Of a stretch of 64,000 nt of DNA, positions 26,901 through 34,702 are shown piece by piece; the stretch's first letter is position 1; each line of letters starts with the position of its first letter. Location: positions 372,001 to 436,000 of the forward strand of contig JBBROM010000001.1 in NCBI GenBank assembly GCA_038229415.1, read 5' to 3'. The position numbers and the translations under genes are program-made. The notes under the pieces are model-generated. The model made no database searches. It was not told where the DNA came from and saw only the letters and a program-made list of their open reading frames with translations. This DNA is from JANXUR01 sp038229415. GTDB lineage: Bacteria; Acidobacteriota; Terriglobia; Terriglobales; Acidobacteriaceae.

Positions 26901-27951
26901 GCAAATTTGCCACCGAGACATAAAGGGTGGTGGTTGCCGAGGGCACAATGGCCAGCGTAATGCCCGCCGCATTGGTAAGGTTCAGCTTGCTGGTTCCTGT
27001 GCCGTTCGCCACGGACCAGGTTAGTCCGCCGTTCGTGGATTTATAAACGCTCTCCGCTCCCCCGCTAAAGACGTTGCCGAGGGCGGCGTACGCCGTGGTG
27101 GGATTGCTGGAGTCAAACAACACAGCGGTTCCCGGATTGCCGGAGAGCACGCGGGTCCAAGTGGTGCCACCATCGGAGGAGCGATAGATGCCGTCGACGA
27201 AATCAAGTGACACTCCCGCCAGCAGCACTTGGCTGTTGTTCGGTTGCACAGCAAGCGAACCGATGCGGGCGCCGCCGCCGAAATAGCCGTCGTTGGCGAC
27301 GGGCCCGCAGAAGGGGCCGCAGGTGTGCGTCCAGGTGGTTCCGCCGTCCGTGGACTTGAGGATGCCCGCGCCGAAGTAGCTGTCGCCCGCGAAGTTCAAC
27401 TCGCCGGTGCCCACGTACACCGTGTTGTGGTTCTGCGGGTCGAGCGCTATGGAGCCCACGGATAGGGAAGCGTGGGAGTCAGTCATCGGAGTCCAGGTGG
27501 TGCCGCTGTTCGTGGACTTCCAGACTCCGCCCATCGCGCCGCCAATGTACAGAGTGCTGGGCGTGGTGGGATCAATCGCCATGGATGTGACGCGCCCGGA
27601 CACGACCGGGTCCGAGAACGGATTCAGGATAGGCTGTGGGCCTGCGAACGTCCATGCCGGGTTTGCCGCGGGAACGTCCGGGTCCGCCCCGAGACGCGCC
27701 AAGTCTTCCTGTGCCACCATCTCGCGCATTTGCTGGATCGCGTTCAAGTGCGCGCGGGAAGGTACGTGCGCGTGGGGATAGGCGCGGAGTTTATAGAACC
27801 AGTCTGCCCGCTGGCGGACTATGTCTTCCTGCTCCGCGCGCTGAGGAACCACCTTATGCTTGGCGTGCTTCTGCGCGAAGCTGGAGGATGACATCGCCAA
27901 TAGTAAAAGAGGCAGCGAGAGTAAGAAGGCGGACAGGCGCAGGAATCGCAT
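23965..27951 (-). CDS. Large secreted protein with BNR/sortilin-like repeats and six IPT/TIG domains
   Basis: 1328 aa. ATG 27951 has GGAG eight nt upstream and a signal peptide (MRFLRLSAFLLSLPLLLLA...SFAQ). Residues about 100-780 are BNR/VPS10-like propeller repeats marked by STNSGTTWT, STDGGTTWT, SSDGGTTWT and TNGGTSWTS, in the order seen in exo-type glycoside-hydrolase-like or sortilin-like beta-propellers. From about residue 790 to the end are six IPT/TIG domains of about 89 aa, each with SPTSKTAG-like starts, FTLTVNG, NWNG..RTT and the joint PAPGGGTS. No sortase or PEP-CTERM sorting motif is seen at the C-terminus. It is probably secreted or surface displayed, binding or cleaving polysaccharide; catalytic residues are not evident. 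Confidence 0.9.
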   Translation of the reverse strand: MRFLRLSAFLLSLPLLLLAMSSSSFAQKHAKHKVVPQRAEQEDIVRQRADWFYKLRAYPHAHVPSRAHLNAIQQMREMVAQEDLARLGADPDVPAANPAWTFAGPQPILNPFSDPVVSGRVTSMAIDPTTPSTLYIGGAMGGVWKSTNSGTTWTPMTDSHASLSVGSIALDPQNHNTVYVGTGELNFAGDSYFGAGILKSTDGGTTWTHTCGPFCGPVANDGYFGGGARIGSLAVQPNNSQVLLAGVSLDFVDGIYRSSDGGTTWTRVLSGNPGTAVLFDSSNPTTAYAALGNVFSGGAESVYKSTNGGLTWSVANGTGTSKLNLTNAAGITLAIVPSATTTLYVSVANLLDGSLIGFYKSTDGANTWTQLTGTPDYCTPQCSYDNAIGIQPTNPSVIFAGGAFSTTLVRSTDGGTTWTTLQSAQNNGSVHGDVHAITFTPDGTSVYVGSDGGMFSTTQITNTTPVWTQLNNTLGLTQFYFGVSIHPTNTSIAIGGTQDNGTLTYSGSLSWNNTNACGDGGGTAIDFTVPSTMYANCQEINIQKSTQSGLVNTWTQAISGINTADRVSFIPPLAMDPSNSNTLYFGTDRMYQTTNAAGTWTAISPDLTTGDSFFGVIATMAVAPTDGNTVYVGTADSFVQVTTNAKSGAAATWTKRSTGLPPRVINQIVVDPTNSQIAYVVFSGFTGFGDTQGHVFKTLNGGITWTDASGNLPNSPVNSIAIDNELTSDIFVGTDAGVYYTTNGGTSWTSLVNGLPLAAVVGLTYHPATLTLRAATHGRGVWDMNIASLLPVISISSLSPTSKTAGSAAFTLTVTGANFDSGSVVRWNGVNLASSFVSSTQLTATVPAADVATAGSPSVTVFSASNGQTSNYVSFTVNNLVPTATSLSPTSTTAGGAAFTLTVNGTNFVNGSSVQWNGQGRTTSFVSATQLTATINAADVASAGTASISVSNPAPGGGTSNTLSFSINNPVAVLTSVSPTSKTAGLVAFTLTATGSKFVSGATVNWNGSARTTTFSSSTRLTATITAADIANGGTFPVTVTNPSPGGGTSTAVNFTVNNPRPTITSLSPSSGTAGSAAITLTLNGTNYVSTSVVNWAGAARTTTFVSATKLTATITATDLATAGTFKVTVTNPSPGGGTSAASNFPVNNPVPTLKSISPNTATTGGATFTLTATGTSFVSGSKVQWKGANLATTFVSATSLTASVPAVDIATAGTANVTVNSPTPGGGTTGAQTLSINNPVPAITNLTPNNATHGGAAFTLTVNGANFVSGAKVNWNGSGRTTTFVSKTRVTATINAADIATAGTATVTVTNQAPGGGTSTGSSFTIK
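23968..25585 (-). repeat. Six in-frame TIG-domain repeats within the 1328-aa protein gene
   Basis: About 268 bp per unit. The six units differ at many third positions but keep the encoded motifs (FTLTVNG, TFVSATKLTAT, PGGGTS), so they are old domain duplications and not a recent DNA expansion. Confidence 0.8.
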
Positions 27952-28092
27952 AGCTGGAACTCCACAAAACTTCGAGTAACCGGGAGCAAAAAAGGGGGCT
28001 TACTGTCGACGCGGGGCGGTCGTTCAAAAACCCGTCCTGATTGTCTCAGGCGGTTCCGAGAGTGTCAAGTAACTCTGCTGGCAGGATGGTTA

Positions 28093-28842
28093 TCACGGGC
28101 GTTGATGCTGTTCCTCTATCAGGTGCATAAACGCCGCTAAATCTGCGGGCGCGGTGTCGGAAATAGTGTAATAAGTAAAATCCCCAGACTGCCATCGAAT
28201 CCAGTTGAATCCACGACTGGAGCCGGAAGCGTCTCCGCCCGGCAACGTCGATTGTTCGGGCCACACAAACAGATTGATCGTATGTTTGCGCCTTGTATAG
28301 ACGAGGGCGGCAACGGTTCTGCCGTGGAGCACATCAAGCCGGCCACCGGCGAGCGGGAAGCCCTGATCCGCAAAGTCATGAACCGGCGGAATAAAGTCGA
28401 GCTTGCCATCAAACCACGGTTTGACGGTGTGCTGGTCCGTGGAGATGACGTCCATTAAATGACCCGGCTCAAGTGAGCGGAGATGAGCGTCCAATAGTTG
28501 AGCTTGAATCTGCGAGCTCGTGCCGCGCTGATATACCGAGAATGCAAGCAGAAGAATCGCCGCCGCTGCCACAGGTACAAGCCACAGCCAAGAGAAACGT
28601 CTGCGCGGGGGCGCGTCTTCTTGCGGAAGTTGTGCTATTAGCTTTGCGCGAAGACTAGCGGAAGCGGGAGCGTGGAGCTGGCTGGTTCGCAGCGTGCGGC
28701 TGAGTTGATCCAGTCCGACGAGCGCCGCGCTGCATTCGGCGCATTCGGCGAGGTGAGCCTCGAATTCTGCGGCGCGCACCACGTCGAGTTCCCCATCGAG
28801 ATAAGGGTGCAGCAGAGTGTCGGATTGGGCGCAGTGTGTCAT
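28093..28842 (-). CDS. Anti-sigma factor with zinc-finger (zf-HC2-like) domain
   Basis: 249 aa from ATG 28842, whose ATGA overlaps the stop of the sigma-factor gene. The N-terminus has the ZAS motif (EFEAHLAECAECSAAL, H-x3-C-x2-C) that holds a cognate ECF sigma factor. One membrane span lies at about 98-116 (LWLVPVAAAAILLLAF), and the periplasmic part is about 130 aa (WFDGKLDFIPPV, LHGRTVAALVYTRRKHTINL). It keeps the sigma factor inactive until an envelope signal relieves it, as known for the family; the signal is unknown. Confidence 0.9.
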   Translation of the reverse strand: MTHCAQSDTLLHPYLDGELDVVRAAEFEAHLAECAECSAALVGLDQLSRTLRTSQLHAPASASLRAKLIAQLPQEDAPPRRRFSWLWLVPVAAAAILLLAFSVYQRGTSSQIQAQLLDAHLRSLEPGHLMDVISTDQHTVKPWFDGKLDFIPPVHDFADQGFPLAGGRLDVLHGRTVAALVYTRRKHTINLFVWPEQSTLPGGDASGSSRGFNWIRWQSGDFTYYTISDTAPADLAAFMHLIEEQHQRP

Positions 28843-29378
28843 CGCGTTTTCGGAGTTCCGGTTCCTTCCGGCTGGGTCAGAATCCACTGCAAGCGGCGGC
28901 GCGCCCGCGACAATGTTGACATAACGGTTCCCATGGGAATCCCTGTGATCTCCGCAATCTCCTTATAGGAACACTCTTCCAGCTCGCGCAGCACGATGAC
29001 TTCGCGTGCCCGCGCGGGCAGCGCCTCCAGAGCCCGCGACAGGCTTTCCCGGTCGCTGGCCTGCATCGCCAGCAGCTCAGCGTTGGGCGACGGATGCTCA
29101 AACGCAGCCTCATCGAATTCACTGACGAGTTCCCTTAGTTCCATAACGCGATGCTTCTCCAGCCAACTGTAGCAAGTGTTGCGGACAATCTGCAGCAGCC
29201 AGGCGCGGGCGTCGGTACCGCGAAACTGATCGAAGAAGCGGTAAGCGCGCAGCATGGCTTCCTGCGTCACATCTTCCGCGTCTGCCGGATTGCGCAGCAG
29301 CCAGCGCGCCAGGTTGGCCGCACCATTCAAGTGCGGCAGCACCAGCTGTTCGAATCGAACTCTCTCGTGAGCCTGCAC
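28839..29378 (-). CDS. ECF-type RNA polymerase sigma factor
   Basis: 179 aa. Region 2 is seen in NPADAEDVTQEAMLRAYRFF and WLLQIVRNTCYSWLEKHR; region 4 in LEALPARAREVIVLRELEE and YKEIAEITGIPMGTVMSTLS (helix-turn-helix). GTG 29378 has AAGGA about four nt upstream; no better start lies upstream. The anti-sigma gene overlaps its end by four bases. The pair faces away from a Tat metallophosphoesterase/cupredoxin operon across a 173-nt gap, which may be one of its targets, but I see no clear shared ECF promoter. Confidence 0.95.
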   Translation of the reverse strand: MQAHERVRFEQLVLPHLNGAANLARWLLRNPADAEDVTQEAMLRAYRFFDQFRGTDARAWLLQIVRNTCYSWLEKHRVMELRELVSEFDEAAFEHPSPNAELLAMQASDRESLSRALEALPARAREVIVLRELEECSYKEIAEITGIPMGTVMSTLSRARRRLQWILTQPEGTGTPKTR

Positions 29379-29551
29379 TGCGTCCTTGCCGGAGTCTGAC
29401 GTAGGCGTCTCACCAAGCCCTATAGAAGGAGACTGCCGGTACCAAGAGTTTATTCCATCGGGATTTTTCGTTTATTTGTGGCTTGGCTGGAATAAAGCGG
29501 CGAAGGGCCCGGTCTACTCCCATGAAGCAGTTAGAAAGCGGGAGACACAAA

Positions 29552-30532
29552 ATGGCAGAGCGATTGACGCATCACCCGGAACACCACGGACTGATCGAGG
29601 AGAACGTCGCCAAAGACGGCATTGACCGGCGCGGATTCCTAAAGTGCATGGCGTGGGCCGGCGCTGGCACCATGTGCGTGATGGAAGGCGGCATTCTGCA
29701 CTCCTATGCACTGGATGGGGAGCACAGCGCAAAGCCGCACAAGGGCGAACTGAGCTTTGTGCAAATCAGTGACAGCCACATGGGATTTAGCAAGCCGGCA
29801 AATATGGACGTGGCCGGAACTCTACAGGCGGCGGTGGACAAGATCAATGCCCTACCGCACGCGCCAGCGTTTCTACTGCACACGGGCGACATCAGCCATC
29901 TTTCCAAGCCTGGCGAGTTCGACACTGCGGATCAGATTCTGAAGGGTGCGACGGCGAAGGACATCTTTTACGTGCCCGGCGAACACGACCTGCTCGTGAA
30001 TGACGGCAAGAGCTATCTCGATCGTTATGGCAAGGGAACGAAAGGTGCGGGCTGGTACAGCTTCGACCAGAATGGCGTTCACTTTATAGGCTTGGTGAAC
30101 GTGGTGAACCTGAAAGCGGGCGGCCTTGGTGTACTGGGGCAAGAGCAACTGGCTTGGCTGAAGGACGACGTTCAACACCTGAAGCACAGCACGCCGATCG
30201 TCGTATTCGCGCACATTCCATTGTGGTCGGTGTATCCGGAATGGGGCTGGGGCACCGACGATGGCGCACAAGCGTTAGCGCTCCTCAAGAAGTTCGGATC
30301 GGTGGCGGTGCTGAACGGCCACATCCATCAAACGATGCAGAAGATCGAAGGCAACGTCACGTTCCATACCGCGACTTCGACGGCGTTTCCTCAACCCGCG
30401 CCGGGCTCGGCGCCCTCGGCTGGGCCAATGAAGGTGCCAGCGGATCAGCTCAAGCATTTACTTGGCATTACCAACGTCAATTTTGTGCGCGGACACCAGC
30501 CATTGGCCGTGATTGATACGCCGCTGGCATAA
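29552..30532 (+). CDS. Tat-exported metallophosphoesterase
   Basis: 326 aa from ATG 29552 (GGGAGA about eight nt upstream; earlier in-frame ATG 29522 lacks a ribosome site). The N-terminus has a twin-arginine signal (DRRGFLKCMAWAGAG, about residues 27-41). The calcineurin-like fold shows its metal-binding motifs in order: QISDSHMGF, HTGDISHL, VPGEHDLL (GEH instead of the usual GNH), VVFAHIPLW and NGHIHQTM. It acts outside the cytoplasm on an unknown phosphoester. The cupredoxin gene follows closely and probably shares the transcript. The GEH change keeps the His but replaces the Asn ligand by Glu, which may alter metal use. Confidence 0.9.
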   Translation: MAERLTHHPEHHGLIEENVAKDGIDRRGFLKCMAWAGAGTMCVMEGGILHSYALDGEHSAKPHKGELSFVQISDSHMGFSKPANMDVAGTLQAAVDKINALPHAPAFLLHTGDISHLSKPGEFDTADQILKGATAKDIFYVPGEHDLLVNDGKSYLDRYGKGTKGAGWYSFDQNGVHFIGLVNVVNLKAGGLGVLGQEQLAWLKDDVQHLKHSTPIVVFAHIPLWSVYPEWGWGTDDGAQALALLKKFGSVAVLNGHIHQTMQKIEGNVTFHTATSTAFPQPAPGSAPSAGPMKVPADQLKHLLGITNVNFVRGHQPLAVIDTPLA

Positions 30533-30589
30533 ATGAGGCTGCGGGAATCGCGATGGAAGGGCAAGCGAATGATAGAAAGAGAGACAAAA

Positions 30590-30967
30590 ATGATGAATAG
30601 GACGATTCGATATCTGAGAAACCTTCGCGGACTTGCAGGGAAATTTGTACTGGCATGTGCGGTGCTGACCCTTGCAACGCTGTATGTTCCGCTCCACAGC
30701 GCAGCGGCCGATGCGCCCGCTGCAGCCGAAGTGAAGATTGACAACTTCGCTTTCGGCCCGCAAGAGACGGTGATCGCGGTGAATACCACCGTCACTTGGA
30801 CGAATCGCGACGACATTCCGCACACTATCGTCAGCTCGGACGGCGCATTCAAATCGAAGGCGCTCGATACCGACGACAAGTTCACTTTCACCTTTACCAA
30901 GGCAGGAACGTATCCGTATTTCTGCGGGCTGCATCCTAAGATGACCGCGAAGATTGTGGTCAAGTGA
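30590..30967 (+). CDS. Cupredoxin-domain (amicyanin-like) copper protein
   Basis: 125 aa from ATG 30590 (AGAGAG upstream); ATG 30569, with GGAAGGG upstream, is an equal alternative. A signal-peptide-like hydrophobic segment (LAGKFVLACAVLTLATLYV) is followed by an eight-strand cupredoxin domain. Type-1 copper ligands are visible: His in DIPHTIVS, then Cys, His and Met in FCGLHPKM. It probably transfers electrons in the periplasm. It lies directly downstream of the metallophosphoesterase; the pairing recurs in other bacteria to my knowledge, but its purpose is unclear. Confidence 0.9.
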   Translation: MMNRTIRYLRNLRGLAGKFVLACAVLTLATLYVPLHSAAADAPAAAEVKIDNFAFGPQETVIAVNTTVTWTNRDDIPHTIVSSDGAFKSKALDTDDKFTFTFTKAGTYPYFCGLHPKMTAKIVVK

Positions 30968-31132
30968 GGGCTGGCGCAGGCGCAGTTGTGATCTAGGTGT
31001 CTCTAGGTGTGATCCTGGGTACTGGCGTATTAGCGCCGCGTGTTCTATCCTCTGTCGGGCTCAGTTCGAGCTTGATTTGGTGGAGCTTGCCGAATGAGCT
31101 GCCACCGTTTGCATCTTTATCCGGGAGGATTC

Positions 31133-32782
31133 ATGCCGCAGGCCAGGAATATTCAGGAAGTTGCCGCCAAGTTAGGAATCAAAGAAGAGTTTGTAGAGCC
31201 ACGCGGTTCGGCGATGGCCAAGCTGCAATTGGAACTGCTTGACGAAGCGCGTCCGGCGACGCAGCGCAAGCTGATTCTGGTGACGGCGATGAACTCGACC
31301 GCCAGCGGTGAGGGCAAGACAGTAACTTCGATTGGCCTGGCACAGGGCTTGGAGTACATCGGCAAAAAGAGCATCGTGGCGCTGCGTGAGCCATCGCTAG
31401 GGCCAGTGTTTGGACTCAAGGGCGGGGCGACTGGCGGCGGCATGGCGTCGGTGCTGCCTTCGGAGAAGATCAACCTGCATTTTACTGGCGACTTTCACGC
31501 CATTACCTCCGCGCACAATCTGCTGGCCGCAATGCTCGACGCGCACATCCACAACGGCAATGCGTTGCGGATTGACGTGAATAACGTCTCGTGGCCGCAC
31601 ACCATGGATATGAACGACCGTTCGTTGCGCAGCGTTGTCGTCGGCCTGGGCGGGAGGACGAATGGTCCGGCGCGCGAGTCGCGGTTCGTGATTACTGCGG
31701 CGTCGGAAGTGATGGCGATTCTGGCGCTGGCCAGCAGCCGTGCGGATCTGCGCACCCGGCTGAATCGCATCGTGGTGGGCTTCAACGTGGAGGGTAAGCC
31801 GGTAACTGCGGGCGACCTGCAAGCCACAGGCGCCATGATGGTGTTGCTCAGCGAAGCGATTCTGCCGAATCTGGTGCAGACGACGGAGGGGACTCCGGCG
31901 ATTGTGCATTGCGGGCCGTTTGCGAATATTGCCCATGGCACCAGCAGCGTGCTGGCGCAGCGCATGGGCATGCACCTCGCCGACTACGTGGTGAACGAGA
32001 CCGGTTTCGGCTCGGATCTGGGCTGCGAAAAGTATCTGGACATTGTGATGCCGCAGACTGGGATCATTCCATCGGCGGTGGTGGTGATCAGCTCGACGCG
32101 TTCCATTCTGCGGCACGGCGGGACGCTTTCTGCAGAACAGGCCGCCGACTGGCCGATCAGCAAACTGTTTGACGAGGGCTTCAAGAATCTGGGTACGCAC
32201 CTCGAAAATCTGCACAAGTTCAATATTCCAGTGGTGGTGGCGATCAATCGTTTCAATAACGACACGGCCGAGCAGTTGCAAGCGATTCAAGATTTCTGCA
32301 AGAGTATGGGCGTCGAAAGCGCGATTTCGGAGGTGTTCGCCAAGGGTGCGCCGGGCGGAGCGGACTTGGCGGAAAAAGTGGTCTCAGCGACGAATGGCGT
32401 GGCGTCACCGAAGTCTATTTACAGCGCGGAGATGCCGCTGGTGCAGAAGATTGAGACGGTAGCGAAAGAAATTTATCGCGCGGGCAACGTGGTGTTTGAG
32501 TCTGTCGCGAAGAAAAAACTGGAGCGCTTCACCGACATGGGCTTCGGCCATCTGCCAGTGTGCATGGCGAAGACGCAGTATTCGATCACTGATAAGGCTG
32601 AGATTCTCGGCGCGCCGCGCGGCTGGACGCTCAAGGTAAGCGACATCAATCTTTCAGCTGGCGCGGGCTTCGTTGTGGCGATTCTGGGCGAGATGATGCT
32701 GATGCCAGGATTGGGCAAGGTGCCCCAAGCAACCAAGCTGGACATTGATGATGAAGGCGTAATCCACAACATGCTCGGCTAG
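31133..32782 (+). CDS. fhs: Formate-tetrahydrofolate ligase
   Basis: 549 aa from ATG 31133 with GGGAGGA at 31122-31128. It makes 10-formyl-THF from formate, ATP and THF, feeding purine synthesis and C1 metabolism. Conserved segments: P-loop STASGEGKTVTSIGLAQ (the family usually has TPxGEGKTT), REPSLGPVFGLKGGATGGG, NLHFTGDFHAITSAHNLLAA, ETGFGSDLGCEKYLDIV and LPVCMAKTQYSITDK. The length matches the family (about 555 aa). It stands alone, with a weak hairpin downstream. Confidence 0.96.
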   Translation: MPQARNIQEVAAKLGIKEEFVEPRGSAMAKLQLELLDEARPATQRKLILVTAMNSTASGEGKTVTSIGLAQGLEYIGKKSIVALREPSLGPVFGLKGGATGGGMASVLPSEKINLHFTGDFHAITSAHNLLAAMLDAHIHNGNALRIDVNNVSWPHTMDMNDRSLRSVVVGLGGRTNGPARESRFVITAASEVMAILALASSRADLRTRLNRIVVGFNVEGKPVTAGDLQATGAMMVLLSEAILPNLVQTTEGTPAIVHCGPFANIAHGTSSVLAQRMGMHLADYVVNETGFGSDLGCEKYLDIVMPQTGIIPSAVVVISSTRSILRHGGTLSAEQAADWPISKLFDEGFKNLGTHLENLHKFNIPVVVAINRFNNDTAEQLQAIQDFCKSMGVESAISEVFAKGAPGGADLAEKVVSATNGVASPKSIYSAEMPLVQKIETVAKEIYRAGNVVFESVAKKKLERFTDMGFGHLPVCMAKTQYSITDKAEILGAPRGWTLKVSDINLSAGAGFVVAILGEMMLMPGLGKVPQATKLDIDDEGVIHNMLG

Positions 32783-33102
32783 GGCAAGAATCCCGTCAAA
32801 ATCGCGTCAGAACTGTGTCATTGAAGAGGCCGCTGGACTCCCGTTCGCCGGCCTCGACTATCTTTTCGACACGATCGGGCTAACCAAATGGTTAGGGTTG
32901 ATGCGGATTGGTGAGCACTTCGCATTCGCTTGACGCGTTCTCGTGGAAGATTTCTTTTATCTAAGTCATTCATTCACTGACGCTTGAATGCGGTTGCCGC
33001 TTCGCGTCCCGTTGACTTCTCGCGTGGTAGTTCGTTTGCACAGATGTAGGGCAGGTACCGAAAATGGTGCCGAGGTCGCCAATTTTCACGAGGAGGCAGA
33101 TC
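32783..33102. other. Intergenic region after fhs
   Basis: 320 nt. It holds a GAGGCCG (32826-32832)/CGGCCTC (32849-32855) hairpin followed by a CTATCTTTT tract, a likely fhs terminator, and the upstream region of the small membrane protein at 33103. No gene is supported. Confidence 0.45.
32826..32864 (+). terminator. Probable terminator of fhs
   Basis: A 7-bp stem, GAGGCCG with CGGCCTC, encloses a 16-nt loop and is followed by GACTATCTTTT. The large loop and broken T tract make it moderate evidence. Confidence 0.5.
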
Positions 33103-33459
33103 ATGCCCAGAGAAAGTGCCAGTGCGTACGCCAGCTCGAGTCTTGCCGAAACCGCAGATTACGTTCTGGTGCCCAAAACATCTGCAGGGCGTTCCACCTC
33201 ACTGTTGAAAGTGGTAGAGATGCTCAGCCCGCGGCAAATGTCGGCAATCGCACGCAGGGCTGAGCCGCCTGCGGCTCCCACGGCGCCCGGGCTGGAACGA
33301 GACGCGGAGTGGTCAGCTCACCTTCAGGCGATGAGGCAAGCGCGGACGGGCGGCATTAGCTCCGAGATCGGAAGATTGCTCCTGTGGATGGGATTGTTGG
33401 TTGCAGTTGCCGCTGCTCTGCTGTTGATTCCGATGGTGTTGTTGCGCGCGCTGTCGTAA
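33103..33459 (+). CDS. Hypothetical protein with C-terminal membrane anchor
   Basis: 118 aa from ATG 33103 with GAGGAGG at good spacing; the frame is open further upstream. The first 90 residues are polar, Ala/Ser-rich and partly helical (LKVVEMLSPRQMSAIARRA). One hydrophobic span ends the chain (LLLWMGLLVAVAAALLLIPMVLLRAL), a tail-anchor-like layout. No family recognised. Confidence 0.7.
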   Translation: MPRESASAYASSSLAETADYVLVPKTSAGRSTSLLKVVEMLSPRQMSAIARRAEPPAAPTAPGLERDAEWSAHLQAMRQARTGGISSEIGRLLLWMGLLVAVAAALLLIPMVLLRALS

Positions 33460-33603
33460 ACCGCCCGCTTCCTGAGTCGGATTCATTGCATCCCAGGTCG
33501 CTGTTGCTTATCTAGATAATACGATTGGGTGCTGGGCTTCCTCGCTCAAGCGAGCAAGGGCGCTTGGCCCATTCGCATATCGCAATACCCTGATGGAGTC
33601 TAG

Positions 33604-34275
33604 ATGACCGAGCAGCAGCAAATTTGGAGCGGTATCGTCCGCAATCGTCGCGCCACCAACAGTTTTGATTCTTCCCCCATTCCTGACGCCGACCTGAAGC
33701 AGATTCTTACCTTGGGTCTGGACGCCCCCAGTGCGTACAACTTGCAGCCTTGGCGATTTGTCGTGGTACGCGACCCGGCACAGCGCAAGGCCCTGCGCGC
33801 GGTGGCGTTTGATCAGCCGAAGATTGAAGAGGCGTCGGTGGTGTTGGTAGCCTGTGCGGATACACAAGGATGGCGCGAAGATGCAGCGGTAATGGCCGAC
33901 GAGGCAGTTGTGCGAGGTCTGATGCTTGCCGAAGCGGCGCAGATGATGGTGCAGCGAATCCATGGGGCGATGTCTGCTACGCCGGGCAGTGCGGGCGGCT
34001 ACGCGCCCGACTTGGCGGTATGGGCCAATCGGCAGGCGATGATCGCCTTTACGACGATCATGTGGACCGCCGAAGTGATGGGCTATAACACCGCTCCGAT
34101 GGAGGGTTTTGATGAGGATCAAGTGAAGATCCTGCTGAAACTGCCGGAATCGGTGCGAGTGTGCGCACTACTGGCAATTGGCAAGCGCAAAGGCGACGAG
34201 AAGAAATATGGCGGGCGCTTCCCCCTGAGCCGGGTTGCGTTTGGCGAGGAATGGGGCGGGAAGCTCGAGCTGTAG
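33604..34275 (+). CDS. Nitroreductase-family FMN oxidoreductase
   Basis: 223 aa. The start IVRNRRATNSFDSSPI (Arg-x-Ser/Thr-type FMN-phosphate binding), LDAPSAYNLQPWRFVVV and the C-terminal VCALLAIGKRKGDEKKYGGR are the landmarks of the nitroreductase fold. It uses NAD(P)H and FMN to reduce nitro compounds, quinones or enals. ATG 33604 follows TCTAG; no strong ribosome site is seen. Cytoplasmic, probably a homodimer. Monocistronic. Confidence 0.9.
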   Translation: MTEQQQIWSGIVRNRRATNSFDSSPIPDADLKQILTLGLDAPSAYNLQPWRFVVVRDPAQRKALRAVAFDQPKIEEASVVLVACADTQGWREDAAVMADEAVVRGLMLAEAAQMMVQRIHGAMSATPGSAGGYAPDLAVWANRQAMIAFTTIMWTAEVMGYNTAPMEGFDEDQVKILLKLPESVRVCALLAIGKRKGDEKKYGGRFPLSRVAFGEEWGGKLEL

Positions 34276-34479
34276 AGGCAGATAGGAGTAGCTTCGTCCG
34301 GAGAGTCGTGAAAGTCAAACTTGTTTTCTTCACAGGACTGGTTAGTGCAGGCGTGTAGGGTTCCGGGCAAACGACTGGCTCGGCACCTCTAGCCGAGTTG
34401 ATCGTGGGCTGCAACAATCAATGTAACGGTCGTGGTTCTCACGCTTCTTGGGGGAGCGGGAGTCCGCGAATTCTGAGCG
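34276..34479 (+). ncRNA. Possible structured RNA or long 3' UTR before a strong terminator
   Basis: About 200 nt separate the nitroreductase stop from a perfect terminator, an unusual distance. The segment 34371-34402 folds as ACGA-ctg-GCTCGGC-loop-GCCGAGT-tga-TCGT, and a GGGCTGCAAC...GTGGTTCTCACGC segment follows. No reading frame of note and no match to tmRNA, SRP RNA, RNase P or 6S RNA that I can recognise. It could be a small RNA ending at the terminator, or simply a long 3' UTR. Confidence 0.3.
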
Positions 34480-34515
34480 GGGCGATCCTGGGTGACGGGA
34501 TCGCCCTGTTTTTTT
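34480..34515 (+). terminator. Rho-independent terminator
   Basis: GGGCGATCC (34480-34488) pairs perfectly with GGATCGCCC (34498-34506), followed by TG and seven T (34509-34515). Strong intrinsic terminator in the plus orientation, 205 nt after the nitroreductase stop. Confidence 0.93.
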
Positions 34516-34702
34516 GAAGCGACTTCTCAATCTAGATCAACCTGGATCATCCGACTCGCGTAGGGACGTAATTGGAACCAAAATGGGCTTAATGAGTCCC
34601 AAATTGGAACCTAATTTCCTGCCTTTGCGCCTTCAAATGCCTCGTAAAGCCATTGGAATCAACTACATGATCTTCGGCCAGCGGATTGCCGATAACTGAG
34701 GC

